DNA of 64,000 nucleotides. Origin: Adiantum capillus-veneris. Taxonomy: Eukaryota > Streptophyta > Polypodiopsida > Polypodiales > Pteridaceae. Location of the stretch: assembly GCA_014529385.2 (NCBI GenBank), contig CM043958.1, positions 154,439,293-154,503,292 on the forward strand, read 5' to 3'. The translations under genes were made by a program, and so were the position numbers. This document shows, piece after piece, positions 51,708 through 62,572 of this stretch. The notes beneath the pieces are model-generated. The model was given only the letters and a program-made list of their open reading frames with translations, had not been told where the DNA came from and did not search any database. How positions within the stretch are numbered: position 1 is the stretch's first letter; each line of letters begins with the position of its first letter.

Positions 51708-52835
51708 TTATCGACTAGGTTTTTGGTTAGGGAACTCGTAAAACCTGTCCTGTCTCGACCTGTATTTCCTATTTGTCTCTGATCCACTTGATCTTTCATC
51801 ATCAGCATCTATCATTTGGATTTCATCACCCATTGATGGAAGGTCACCGCTTAGTGAATCTGTGAATTCCTCCTCTGTTCGATTCTTATCGTTCACTATA
51901 GATATCTCATCAATTATTCTTTTACACTCAGTCTCACGTGGTAGTTCTTCTTGTTCCTCGCTCTTTGATCCTGACTCAAGGATGACGCTAGCGATTTGCA
52001 ACGTTACTAGGTCGTATCCTTCATCATCACAAAATTTTGTAGACGTGCATTTGTTAACACATACGTCCAAGGTTGACAATATTTGAGTCCACCCAAATGG
52101 CTCAAATAAATGTTCAGGGAAAGGTTCTGGGAGATAAGCCTCATCTTCTACAGATCTTTTCAATACGCATTCCTCTTTGATTATGTCTCCACAATCAGAT
52201 GCTCCACATATCCAGACATGTGCTTTCGTTTGCATCCATGCAGGTATTTCTTTTTCATTTACTGTGGCTGAATTAAATTCTTGCACTGGTGTTTTTGCAA
52301 TGTCTTTATAGCTATGATCCTTCATGTTGATTTTCGTTATTAGCCCTTCGTGCCTTAGGTAAATTTGGTCGTACCCCCAATCTTGTATCATTTTGAGTTG
52401 ACGCATAAAAGGTCGCCCCAAAATAATGTCGAAGTTGTTCGTTTTCCCGAAATCCACCACAGCAAAGGTGTGCTCATAGTTAATTCCACACGAGGTTATA
52501 ACTATTTGGTCCAGGATTCCCAATGGTCTCTCTACATATCCATCTACGAGTTGCAATTTCATTCTCGTCTTTCTGAGAGCTGGATGGCCCCATTTCTCCC
52601 AGATTTTCTTTGTAGCAATCGCCAGTCTCGCCCCACTGTCTAGGATAGCTATCATTTTTATATCCCGATACTCGACAGGTAAGGTTGTATTACCTTCCTC
52701 ACCTTCACAGTAATCCCCGACCTTGTTTATGGACACCGGTTGGGCTTTAGGTTGACCTTCCTGTTTGTTTTCTTCTCCCATAGGGTTTGTCTGAAGAGGA
52801 ATCTTTACTCCTTTGTTCTCCAAATGTTTCCCCAT
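51708..52835 (-). pseudogene. Gypsy protease segment
   Basis: 375 codons in the gag frame. Retropepsin motifs are MIAILDSGARLAIA (Asp66 of this segment), LQLVDGYVERPLGIL, HTFAVVDF and DIILGRPFM. The region beyond residue 200 is acidic and low in complexity, ending at a TAA at 51708. The protein would cut the polyprotein. A TGA at 52842 separates it from gag upstream. Confidence 0.85.
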
Positions 52836-52841
52836 GTCTTC

Positions 52842-55800
52842 TCATAAGTGTGGTCTGACTCTTAAGAGTTCTGACAGTGTGATTGTGCATGTTATAGGTG
52901 TCGACAGCATCTCTTGAAGACTTTTTGAGTCAATCATTTGTGGAATAGTTCTCATATGGGATGGAACTAACCTTATCTCTGATTGTGCCTCGTGTTCATC
53001 TATAAATGAAGGCAGGGTTTTCAAGGATTGAGCTTTGCTTTCCATCGAAACCTCCGTTCCCGCATCCCCATACAATGATTGTATATCTCTTGGATAAAAT
53101 CCATTGTCCAAGTTAATCTCAGGAATTGGAGCAGATTGTAACGTTGCGCTTCCTTTCTTTCTATTTCTAATGGTTTCCCATAAGTGTTGTGGCCATGGTT
53201 CTTCAACTTCTGGAATTGGCATTATAGTCATTGACTTAGCATCATCAGTGGTGTTCGGCACCACTCGGTGATCCAATGACAATATCGTTTCAGGCCTGGG
53301 TCCATTTACTTGTTCTGGTTCATCGATTTTTAGTTTTTCTCGCTCTTTGTGAATCAACACTTCTTGTTCTGGGGTTCTAACCACCTTAGGTTCCATCAAT
53401 GCCTGGGCTATTTCAATGAGGTGTTTACACATTTCCAAACGCTTCATTTCCACTTCTGGTTGAGGATAAGTTAACCATCTTTGCTCTAAGGTTTGGTTTG
53501 TTTTTAGCCTTGCTTCGTACGCTTAAAATAGAGCATCTGAAGGCTCTAGCACTTTCTCAACCAAGACTGATCCTCCTGAGGACGCTTTCCTCGGCTTGTT
53601 GTTATCCTCAGCAGTTTTACTATCTCTCTCTTGTTTTAGTTGCTCTTTAGTTTCATGTAATTCGTTTTGCATGGCAATTGGGATTTTCAACCTTCTTGTT
53701 TTCATTTTGTCTCGTTTCGTCTTCCAGGATTTTCACTGGGTTCTCACAGATAAACTCTCATTTTCTGTGGGTATTGACAACTCCTCCAATGGCTTGTTTT
53801 TCTCTAAGTCCTTGGCTTGGGCTCTGGTTATCGCATTGATTTGGATCATGGGATCGGTTTCTGATCCACTGCTTGCACTTGGTAACACCCCCACAATATT
53901 TATAGTTGCTTTTCCCTTGTTGTTCGGATTCCTTGGGCAATCTGGCAATATGTGATTCACACCACATCCGTCACAAAACCCAAAAATTTTCACTCTTTCG
54001 CCTTTGAAAGGGCAGCTACGCTCCCAATGATCCGTACTTCCACAGTTATAGCACTGTCCAATTGGTGGTTGATTTTAAGGAGGTGGTCCCATAGGTTGTC
54101 CTGCCCTATTAGGATATCCTCTTGGTTTGTAGTTCTGGTTCGCAATGAACATTAGCGTTCTTTCGTCCACCAAATATTGATCTCTCGAAGGTTGTGCTAC
54201 ATACGTTGGTGGTGCCATACCCTCGCTATTTCCCCACGGTTGATAGGCTTCGTCTGCGTACATTTGTGATTCATGTTCTGTTACGTAAGGCTCATTCGGT
54301 TCCTCATAATAAGAAACTTGAAGTGTACTATTTGTTCTTGGTGATGCTTCACAAGGTTGAGCATACCTAATCATGGCTCTATTTTCCTGTGGTAAAGGAG
54401 GTTGTTGACCCAACATAGGTTGAGGTCTGTCTGCTCCTGTGACCATATTCATATTTGGTCCAACTTGATATCTTGGAGGAGGTGGCTGGGGTGGTCCTGC
54501 TGGAGGTCCATGCGGCCTTTCCTTCACATAGTTTTTGTTGTAAAAACACTCTTCCGTGCCATGATTTGTCCATTTTTGCTCTATGGCGCACCATTTCAGT
54601 ACTCGTCTATTCGCAACTGGTGCTTTCGGCTGTTGTGTGCACCACGACGTCGGGTGATTCCCCCCACATATGTCACATTTCCTTGTCTGAGACTGTCTCA
54701 TCATCGGATTTGATCTCATATGTTGCTGCATTCTCTTCGTTATCTCCTCTATCATTTGGTCAGCTGTCGGCATCAAGGAAGCCTGAGCATCTTTCTTGGT
54801 AGAGGGTTCACTCTTAATAGATGAAGAGCCACTGGTTACTGAATCAGTATCCTTTGACACTTCCCTATATGCTTTGCAGTTATCAACAAGATATAACGCT
54901 TCCCTTGTAACCTGTTGAAATGTGCTACAGGCCTTCAAGTGAAGGTCCTTTTTCAAGGTTTCGTTCCTAAGTCCTTCAATGAAGAGCACAGACAATCTCT
55001 CGTCCTGCGGTAATTCTCTCCTTGGGAACCTCTCAATGAATTGCTTGAATCTCAAGGATGCTTCCTTCACTTTTTCGTTCTCCCTTTGTTTAAAAGCATA
55101 TATATGTGATACAATATTATGCTTTATACCCCGTTTTGAGAATTCTTCCGCGAACTCGCGCAATACATGTTCAATATTCGGACAAGTTTCAGGGTTCAAA
55201 GGTTGAAACCATGTTAAGGCCGTCCCTTCCAAGGTCAGCCCGAATCCCTCGTATTTAGTATGGAAATCAATGATCCGCTCTGCTCTTAAGACTTGCTTGA
55301 AGAGCGATACATGGGCATATGGATCCCCTGATCCGCTATACTTCTTCGACATGCACTTCGCTACTTGGGATGGCCTAATCCGTCTATGGTCTGCGACCAG
55401 TCTCATTGCTCCCGTGTCTCGACTTAATCGTTCTCGTGTATCATGGATGTCGTGGGTTGCTCTCGTTGGCTCCCCTGCCCCGAATCTCCTACTAGGAGGC
55501 AAATGTGATGGTGTGGCTGCAAATATCGGACCTACTGCTGTATGTGTAGAGAAGGAACCGCACTACCTCGATTTGTAGCCATTAATTCTTTGGAATGTAA
55601 CGTTCCCATGGGGCTTGGCATAGAATACTGAGGTCGACTGAAAGAATCAGCTACATGAGTCCTCTCTCCACCTGTTGCCATCGGGTTTGGCACGACTGGT
55701 CTTAGTGGGCTTGGAGTGACATAATACTGGTGGAGTGTCCCCTAAAGTACGTATATCCTTCCAACTCCTTTTCTCAATTGCTGCGTATCGTCTTCCATAC

Positions 55801-56528
55801 TTGTCGTATGCGGTGATTTTCGTTTCTGCTCCCTCTGTGTAGGTGAAGACATAAAGTCTTTTCCGCTCAGTCATCTCTCCGACGTAGGGTTCCTCGCATC
55901 TATAATAGAGATCTCGCTCTCCATTATTATACTTGTATGACCCCAAGTGGACATTATCCGTGTTGACTCTCAAAGTTTCGTTTTCTCGCCTTAACCTCGC
56001 ATTAGGGAAGCTCATTGTTGGTGCCTTCTCCTCATGTTCCTCATCTATTTTGGCTTTCGTGCCCATCAATCCCCACTTGTCTACAATGTTAGGATTCAAG
56101 ACTACCAAGTACATGATACCCTCGTCATCTAGGTACCTATCTCCGCTATAGCTCATAGGCACTAAGTCCCTGAACTCACTTGGTCTATCTTCTATTTTCA
56201 CACAATAGCGGTCCATACCATCTTTGTATATCTTGGCACCTTGCTTGTTGTCATATTGATACTTGATGAACAATAGCTTCATTGTGGCCGAGGGGTCTGA
56301 TGGTCCTGCTACCATGTTCTCTCTTCCGTTTAGTTTTAATTGTCCCAAGTGTTCTGTGAAATACTCGTAAGATCTCTCTGAAGAAGTATCGGAGATGCCT
56401 TCTTCAAGGATCGGCTCTAATGGTCGTACTACACTTTGGTTTACACTCTCCTCCGTTGATAAAACACTTGCTTGATCCGCTAAATTTTGGTGTTGGATGT
56501 TGATTTGTTTTTGCGATCTCAAAAACAT
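52842..56528 (-). pseudogene. Gypsy gag, one frame interrupted by stops
   Basis: From the ATG at 56528 (MFLRSQKQINIQHQ) one reading frame runs to 52842. It is broken by stops at 55647 (TGA), about 55577 (TAG), 54075 (TAA), 53733 (TGA) and 53523 (TAA) and ends with the TGA at 52842; no frame change is needed. The retrotransposon gag domain is near 55300-54950 (LTLEGTALTWFQPL, FIERFPRRELPQDERLSVLF). Three Cys/His knuckles follow: CDICGGNHPTSWC, CYNCGSTDHWERSC and CDGCGVNHILPDC. A long front region of about 300 residues and a long linker after the knuckles make it larger than most gags. The protein would form the particle and bind RNA. Confidence 0.85.
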
Positions 56529-58082
56529 GAAGAAAGTGGGATTTACTGACTGAATCCAAACCTCTTACCTAGAGATGGAGTGATCTTCCAACTCCTGCGA
56601 CTGCATGGATTGTTACTTGATCGGTCTCTGCAAATGAATACACTTGATGGCTATGAGATCACTCTATCATTCCAACTCTCAGCAGATTCAACACTTTCAC
56701 AATGACTTCAACACAATTTTGCTTGCCGATTATTGGCAGTATATCCAATTTGAGTTTTGACAACTCATGATATCTTAAATAGTCTAGATCTATAAACAGG
56801 TCAAAAATGAGTTAGATCTGGGCCAGAGGTACACCGATCACGATCATACTGCTGAGCCCAAATTTGACCAAACTTCACCAGCTTGTTCACTAGGCTATTT
56901 TAAGGCTACCTCTTAGATACTTTTGTATTCAGACTCAAAAAAGTCAAGCTTTTACCAGTTCTTGGTTGGAAGTGTCTGTTTTCCAGAATCTATCAGTTTG
57001 ATCTAATTTTGGTGCTTGATTTGGGATTTGGAAGCTATCTGGGGTTGTCCTGTGTACATGCTATCCCTCTGTATGGTTTCTTCCCAGTTTTGATGTGTTT
57101 TGGTCTATTGAAAGTCAATTTCTATGCCAGTTTAACAATTTTTGACTTGGATCTGTATTCAGATGGTTTGACAGGTATTTTGAGGTTTCTAGCTCTAGGT
57201 CCTTTAGACTTTTATGTTTGTATACACCTGAGGATCCAAGAGATGAAATCTGGTCAAATCTGGCGCTTAGGTACACTGATCGCGATCGTAGTTCTGAGCC
57301 CAAATTAGACCAAATTTGGCATGCCTGTAGACACTGATGTTTTAGAGCTAGCCCCCAAGTCTTTTTGCATTTGGATCATCAAAAGCCAAGATTTTGGACT
57401 TTCTAGGTCTGTCAGGATAGTTTTACCCAAGTGGCCTGATTTCCTTGATTTTTGATGTTTTTGGGTGTTGTTGCTTTAGACAAACTTGTTTAGAATCTTA
57501 TCAGGAAGGCACACAACAAATCTGGTCAAAATCTGGCACATAGGTACACCGATTGCGATCGTAGTACCTGGGCCAAATCTGATGAAATTTGGTATGGTCC
57601 CTCTGACAAGTATTTCTCAGTGTTTGGTGCTACCACTTTGTGATTTGAATCAATTTCAGCTCTGTTTGGTCAGATTTTCAAAATTTCAGAGTCTGATGGC
57701 CTTTTTACCAAAGTTATGGTTTTCTGGTTTCTCGACTCTAACTTTTGCTCCAAATATGATTGGAATGTGATTTGCTTATCCTACTCCTAAGTGCAGAAAT
57801 GAAAGAACATAAGGAAATGAATAAATCAAAACAAACACAACGGATTTCGGGTGAGATTTCAGTACTCAATCGAATTAGAGAAATTGAAGAGCAAAAATGC
57901 TTTGAACACTCTCACTCACAGGTCCCTAAATCTCCTAAGAGAGGATCTAGCTAGTCCACCAACTCTAGACTCCACTAAGCTCTAAACCCTTGTCTAACTG
58001 AGGTGTAAAATGGATTTGTGGATTGATCTTCTTTTTAAAGAATCTAACTGTCCACTCGGTCACTCATCACCTAAGGTGCATT
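56529..58082. repeat. Long leader of the gypsy element with ~270-bp palindrome-bearing repeats
   Basis: GGTACAC(C/T)GAT(C/T)(G/A)CGATC(G/A)TA occurs at about 56827, 57267 and 57539. The last two are 272 bases apart within similar units. No ORF is convincing. It matches repeats in the 3' spacer. Confidence 0.7.
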
Positions 58083-58101
58083 CCCCGACAGCGACGCCAA
58101 T
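58083..58101 (-). other. Primer-binding site of the gypsy element
   Basis: The minus strand reads TTGGCGTCGCTGTCGGGGA directly after the LTR's end (CCCGCAAACA). It resembles the TGGCGCCGTTGCCGGGG-type sites of Athila/Tat elements, with a few changes. Confidence 0.75.
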
Positions 58102-59011
58102 GTTTGCGGGTCGCGGCGACGGACGTCCATAGCATAGCTCTCAAGCATCAACATATTTATCAATACAAGGGAAGCGACCAGGATGAGGCATGGAAATTCA
58201 CTAGGGTGTCAATCCTAATGAAGTGAACTCGATGAGATGTATCTACTAACTATACAAGCAAATCAAACGCACTATCGCCAAGTAATCTGACTATGTCCTT
58301 CTACACAGCTCTACACTCATCACGCCCGTTTACCATGCAAATCTATTCGGAATCGCATGAAACTTGAAGGGAGGCTACAGGGGACTATCAGGATCGTATC
58401 CTATCACTATCACAGCATTCTGAAGAGGTACAAAGATCACGATCGTTCATCCCAAAGTCAGCAAAAACAGCGAACAGGTGATCCTAATGGGTTGTTTTAG
58501 GGTCCCTAAAGCCTCTCCTAGGGTCAAAACAACATAAAATATGCATATCGACACTCAAAACAATGATTTAAGGTCTCAAACTCGTAGTTAAAAATCTACA
58601 CTGAATCTTGAATGATTACACTTGAATGGAAGAGCAAGATAAGAGGAACACAATGCAATAAACGAATCTGAATTTGGATTACCGTAGCCACAATGGCGAA
58701 GATTACAAGTTGGAGCAAGAAGGAGCTCTCAAACGTACGCTGTCTTCTCAGTTTTCCATCAAAAAGATGATGTTCAAACTTACAAAAAATGACCTTTATA
58801 GTTTAAGTCTTTACAAATGGCTTGTCCGGCCAAAAGCTCCTAAACTTCTAATTGGCTCTCTAATATACAATTGCTCCCAGAAGAATAATCATAAATCCTT
58901 TGACAAGTTCTCGCTTAGAGATGCTCTCTTACAAAAGAATTTTACAAAGGTTTCTCATAAAAATATGACCCTTCTCTGGAAACGGCCGCTTGTTGCTTCG
59001 TCCGTCAAAGA
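58102..59011 (-). repeat. Gypsy 5' LTR
   Basis: 910 bp. Begins TGTTTGCGGG on the plus strand and ends GTCAAAGA, where the matching end of the other LTR is TTAAACA, so the terminal CA is mutated. It has a single copy of the 224-bp part duplicated in the other LTR. Confidence 0.92.
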
Positions 59012-59881
59012 GAGTTCGCTGGTCAGAGAGCACATCAGCTTTAGCCACCATGATCGCCAAAATGGAATGAGCTGGTCTCTTTAGGTAGCTAGTCCAGTGT
59101 TGGAGTTCATAGCTAGTTGTGAGTTCAGGGAATTCAGATGGTTCATATTAGATCAGACAACTGGACTGGAATAGAGAACTGAACTAAAATAGGGTGTTGA
59201 ACTGGAAAGACCGAGGACTGGAACACTGGAACTAATAACGTATATTCATATTACTATGCATAATACAAAAAGGACAAGCTAAGCATTAAAGTACAAATAG
59301 CTCCAAGCCCAAAAGGTTCCTAGGATTAATACAAGAACTTTGGGAATAAGTACAATGGGAATAAGTACAATGGGTAACAACGGTACATGACAACCAACCC
59401 GCAACTAAGCGTGTAGAATGACCAACCCCGTAGAATGTGTAATGGGTCTTATTTATAGGATTTTGTAGAGTTACCACAGTAACTACTATAGTTACTGCCC
59501 ATCGGATACTTCTAGAAGTTACCCCGATGATTCCTAAGGAACTCTTCTCGCTTGCCACATCTACAACAATACACCCAAATCTCGGTGCAAGAAAATAAAA
59601 AGAGACAACCCATAGTATTCAAAGAGGGATATTTTGTGATGCTTTGCATTGAAAAGAGATGTCTTAAGAGCGTAGAGACCAATCCTATTGTCAAGCTAGC
59701 ACCACGATATTAAGAGATTTTGTGATGCTTTGCATTGAAAAGAGATGTCTTAAGAGAGTAGAGACCAATCCTATTGTCAAGCTAGCACCATGGTATTATG
59801 GTTCCTTTAAAATCCTCGTATTGATGCTAATTCCTTTCGATTATCTCTCCCGACTCTTGGAAAATTCATAACACATTTAAT
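59012..59881. repeat. Flank with 86-bp tandem duplication
   Basis: No gene is recognised. Two units beginning ATTTTGTGATGCTTTGC lie at 59631-59716 and 59717-59802, and a pair of GGGAATAAGTACAATG repeats lies near 59340-59370. The stretch precedes a gag start and may be its leader or LTR. Confidence 0.55.
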
Positions 59882-60259
59882 ATGAGTCTTCTTCGTCTTT
59901 TCAAAGTTTCTCTACCGTCACTCCCTATTATTGATGATCCACCCTTTTTAGAAGAAGATTATGAAATTCTTGTACCTAAGACCATCAACATGCAGTAGTA
60001 TGTTGCATCGCAAGTATTTTCTCAAGTATAAGAAACATGGCCTGATATTGATCATTATCGTAAACCGCAATCCAAGAACCATCGTCATACTTGCCAGCTT
60101 ATGTCATACAACAAATTACTAAAAGCTTTTAAATTGGAGTATTCAGACAATAGAGAGGATGAGGATATACTCTGTGAGTTGGATCATATCAAACAAGGGA
60201 AATTGTCTTTACAAGCTATGTGGAGAAAATCAAGGAGCTGACCAGACAATTGAAGGAAC
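59882..60259 (+). pseudogene. Gypsy-type gag, N-terminal part (upstream of nested insertion)
   Basis: The ATG at 59882 opens a Leu/Pro-rich front (MSLLRLFKVSLPSLPIIDDP). Then come two stops near 59996 and 60030, WPDIDHYRKPQSKNH, MSYNKLLKAFKLEYSDN and KQGKLSLQA. A missing base near 60210 shifts the frame into VEKIKELTRQLKEL. It stops exactly at the LTR of the nested element and resumes at 62573. Confidence 0.65.
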
Positions 60260-60297
60260 TATCAAAGTCAGCGATGTGGAAGCGTAGAGACCAAGGG

Positions 60298-60370
<73 letters not shown>

Positions 60371-60560
60371 TCCTGAAGCAATCAACCTTGGCAATAAATA
60401 ACTGAATGTGTATACAATGGAGGCAAGGGTTGCTTATATAGCACCCTCAGTAAATTGCCCTACCCAAGATTTTGACAAATAAGTAAAATAAATGCCTAAA
60501 AGCAAAACTAAATAATGGGATCACATTGGGCAGTTAACTTGAGATGCTTAAACTTTAACA
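60260..60560 (-). repeat. LTR of the nested element (3' LTR)
   Basis: Plus-strand ends TATCAAAG (mutated TG) and CTTTAACA. Contains (GA)n at 60299-60368, shorter than in its partner. Confidence 0.88.
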
Positions 60561-60569
60561 CCCTTTTGT

Positions 60570-62231
60570 AGCTCATAGTGGACATCAATAGTGAGACCAA
60601 GTCGATGAAGAAGCTACCATGGACACCCCAACACCGGCTGGATACTGGATACACCTCGGTGTTGCTCTCCTTAACTTTGTACCTGAAAGTGATGCCATCT
60701 TGAGCATCGGTTGCCTTTGTAGAAACTTTGAACTGTAGACCATACTACGTCCAATAATCCCCATTCGTGAATTATGAACACATCACATCCAAAATATAAA
60801 ACTCCAAGATAATGAACTGTTGGAACACATCCTATCCATGATCCAACCAACAACAATGAATTGGCTTGCCCATCCATAGTGTTTTAGACGTTTGATTGGT
60901 TCCTTGCCAGATGCATGTGCATTGAACTACGACCTACGGGTCCAAACATCAATAACTTGAACTCCAACACAAGGGTCCAAATTAAATATAGGGAACAGTG
61001 CTTGCCCCTCTCTGCCACTCACAAGCCTCTCTCTGGTTGAAGCTAGTGGTGACACATGTAATTTGACTAGAAATTTGACGTCGAGGCCACTGTGGCCACC
61101 GCCATGAGTGCCATGCCGATCTCCTCTGCCAAATCTTTAATACTGTAATATCTGTCCAGCTTGCCATTATCCTTGTCTATATGTGAGTTCCTGCTTTTGC
61201 CTTTGTCTTCAAACTTTTGAGCCAAACAAAGCGTCGAATCACAACCATGACTTTGGTCGTACCTCCCGAGTACCGAGGCAGCTAACTGAGTATTGGTACT
61301 GCCATCCGTGTCCATTTGACCTTTGTTGTTGTCCTCTAGCGAACTCCTCCATTTGCTTTTGACTTCATAAACTCGAGCCAAACAAATTTTTGGGTTCCTT
61401 GAGAACTATGGCGGTGAAACAGGCCACTAAATGGATGATTGACAATGTGTTATCCATAGCTTTTGGTTGTCTTTGGTCGATGTCGTCGCGGGTCTTGAGC
61501 AAGGGGATGCCTTGTTGAAGTTGCAAAACTTGGTATTTTGTACCTTCTCGCACTCCAATAGGCCACAAACAATCCCAAGCCAAAAGTAACTCCCAAGCTA
61601 CACGAGTCACTCCTCTGCACTAATCCCAAGCTACTCTGCACCCTATGCAATTCCTCTCTTCAAGCCCAGTGTTCCCGCTCCGCAAGGCTTTGCTCCCAAG
61701 GTGAAAAATCTCCAAGCTGATCCGATCAAGTTGCTCCTCATGACACTCAACACTGCCCTTGCTATATCTCCAAGCCTATATCTTGCTTGCCACTGGCAGC
61801 GTTTTAAAACGCTGGCCAATGAGGGCTTGTCGTTGTCTCCAAAGGGGGGAAGGGGGAGCGTTTCAGAATGCAGGAATCCAGGGAGGGGAGGCGCCTAGAG
61901 CTTGCTGCCTCACAACATGCGATTTGAAACGTAGGGAATGGGAGGGCGGGGCTGTTGGTAGTGGCGTTTTGAAACGTTCGCAGGAGAACCGATGCTGTCG
62001 ACCTGGAACCACCTAGAGACAACGATGCAGGGCAGCATGTTGAGACGCCCAACGAGAGAGGGGATGAAGGAGCTACGGACAACATTTTGAAAATGCTAGT
62101 GAGGAGAGCTCTTGGCGTCACTGCACCTCAACGTTTTAGAACGCAAGCAAGGAAGGGGTGTCTTCATCGCTCCTCTCTTCTTTGCTCCTCCACGTCAAGG
62201 CCTTCAAGGTGCACATTGAGCTACACCGTAT
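60570..62231 (-). other. Interior of the nested LTR element, no recognisable protein
   Basis: One minus-strand frame (61067-61381) is of ordinary composition, with KGQMDTDGSTNTQLAASVLG near its middle; the other (61365-61610) is hydrophobic. Neither matches gag, protease, RT or integrase. Near 61800-62160 GTTTTGAAACG, GTTTCAGAATG and TTTTAGAACGC-like motifs recur several times. Confidence 0.5.
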
Positions 62232-62243
62232 GCTCTGATACCA

Positions 62244-62288
62244 TGTCAAAGTTGACAATGCGAAAGCGTAGAGACCAAGGGGAGTGAG

Positions 62289-62376
<88 letters not shown>

Positions 62377-62567
62377 TCCTGAACCAATCAACCTTGGCAA
62401 TGAATAACTGAATGTGTATACAATGGAGGCAAGGGGTTGCTTATATAGCACCCTCAATAAATTGCCCTACCCAAGACTTTGACAAATAAGTAAAATAAAT
62501 ACCTAAAAGCCAAACTAAATAATGGGATCACATTGGGCAGTTAACTTGAGATGCCTAAACTTTAACA
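62244..62567 (-). repeat. LTR of the nested element (5' LTR)
   Basis: Plus-strand ends TGTCAAAG and CTTTAACA. Contains (GA)n at about 62294-62374, the main length difference from the other LTR. Confidence 0.88.
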
Positions 62568-62572
62568 TGAAC

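Larger units (their letters stand above)
41166..59011 (-). mobile_element. 17.8-kb gypsy-class LTR retrotransposon, RT-deleted
   Basis: Two LTRs in the same orientation lie at 41166-42301 and 58102-59011. They are flanked by a perfect 5-bp target duplication GAGTT (41161-41165 and 59012-59016). A polypurine tract is at 42302-42315 and a primer-binding site at 58083-58101. In minus-strand order the interior holds a 1.5-kb repeat-bearing leader, gag, protease, integrase, a second retropepsin-like domain, a Trp/Lys-rich tail, about 3.7 kb of spacer and a coiled-coil ORF. Reverse transcriptase and RNase H are absent. The primer site and the extra 3' ORF recall the Athila/Tat group; the lineage is inferred. 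Confidence 0.93.
60260..62567 (-). mobile_element. 2.3-kb non-autonomous LTR retrotransposon nested in gag
   Basis: LTRs at 60260-60560 and 62244-62567 lie in the same orientation. A primer-binding site TGGTATCAGAGC (minus strand, 62232-62243, initiator tRNA-Met type) directly follows the 5' LTR, and a polypurine stretch ACAAAAGGG (60561-60569) precedes the 3' LTR. The flanks GGAAC (60255-60259) and TGAAC (62568-62572) agree in four of five positions, a decayed target duplication. The 1.7-kb interior has minus-strand frames of 104 and 81 codons (61067-61381, 61365-61610) without recognisable gag or pol motifs, so it must rely on other elements. Confidence 0.85.

Noticed and set aside
61365-61610. 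Gag or accessory gene of the nested LTR element
   Set aside because: Composition and motifs do not match any retrotransposon protein; noted only as interior sequence.
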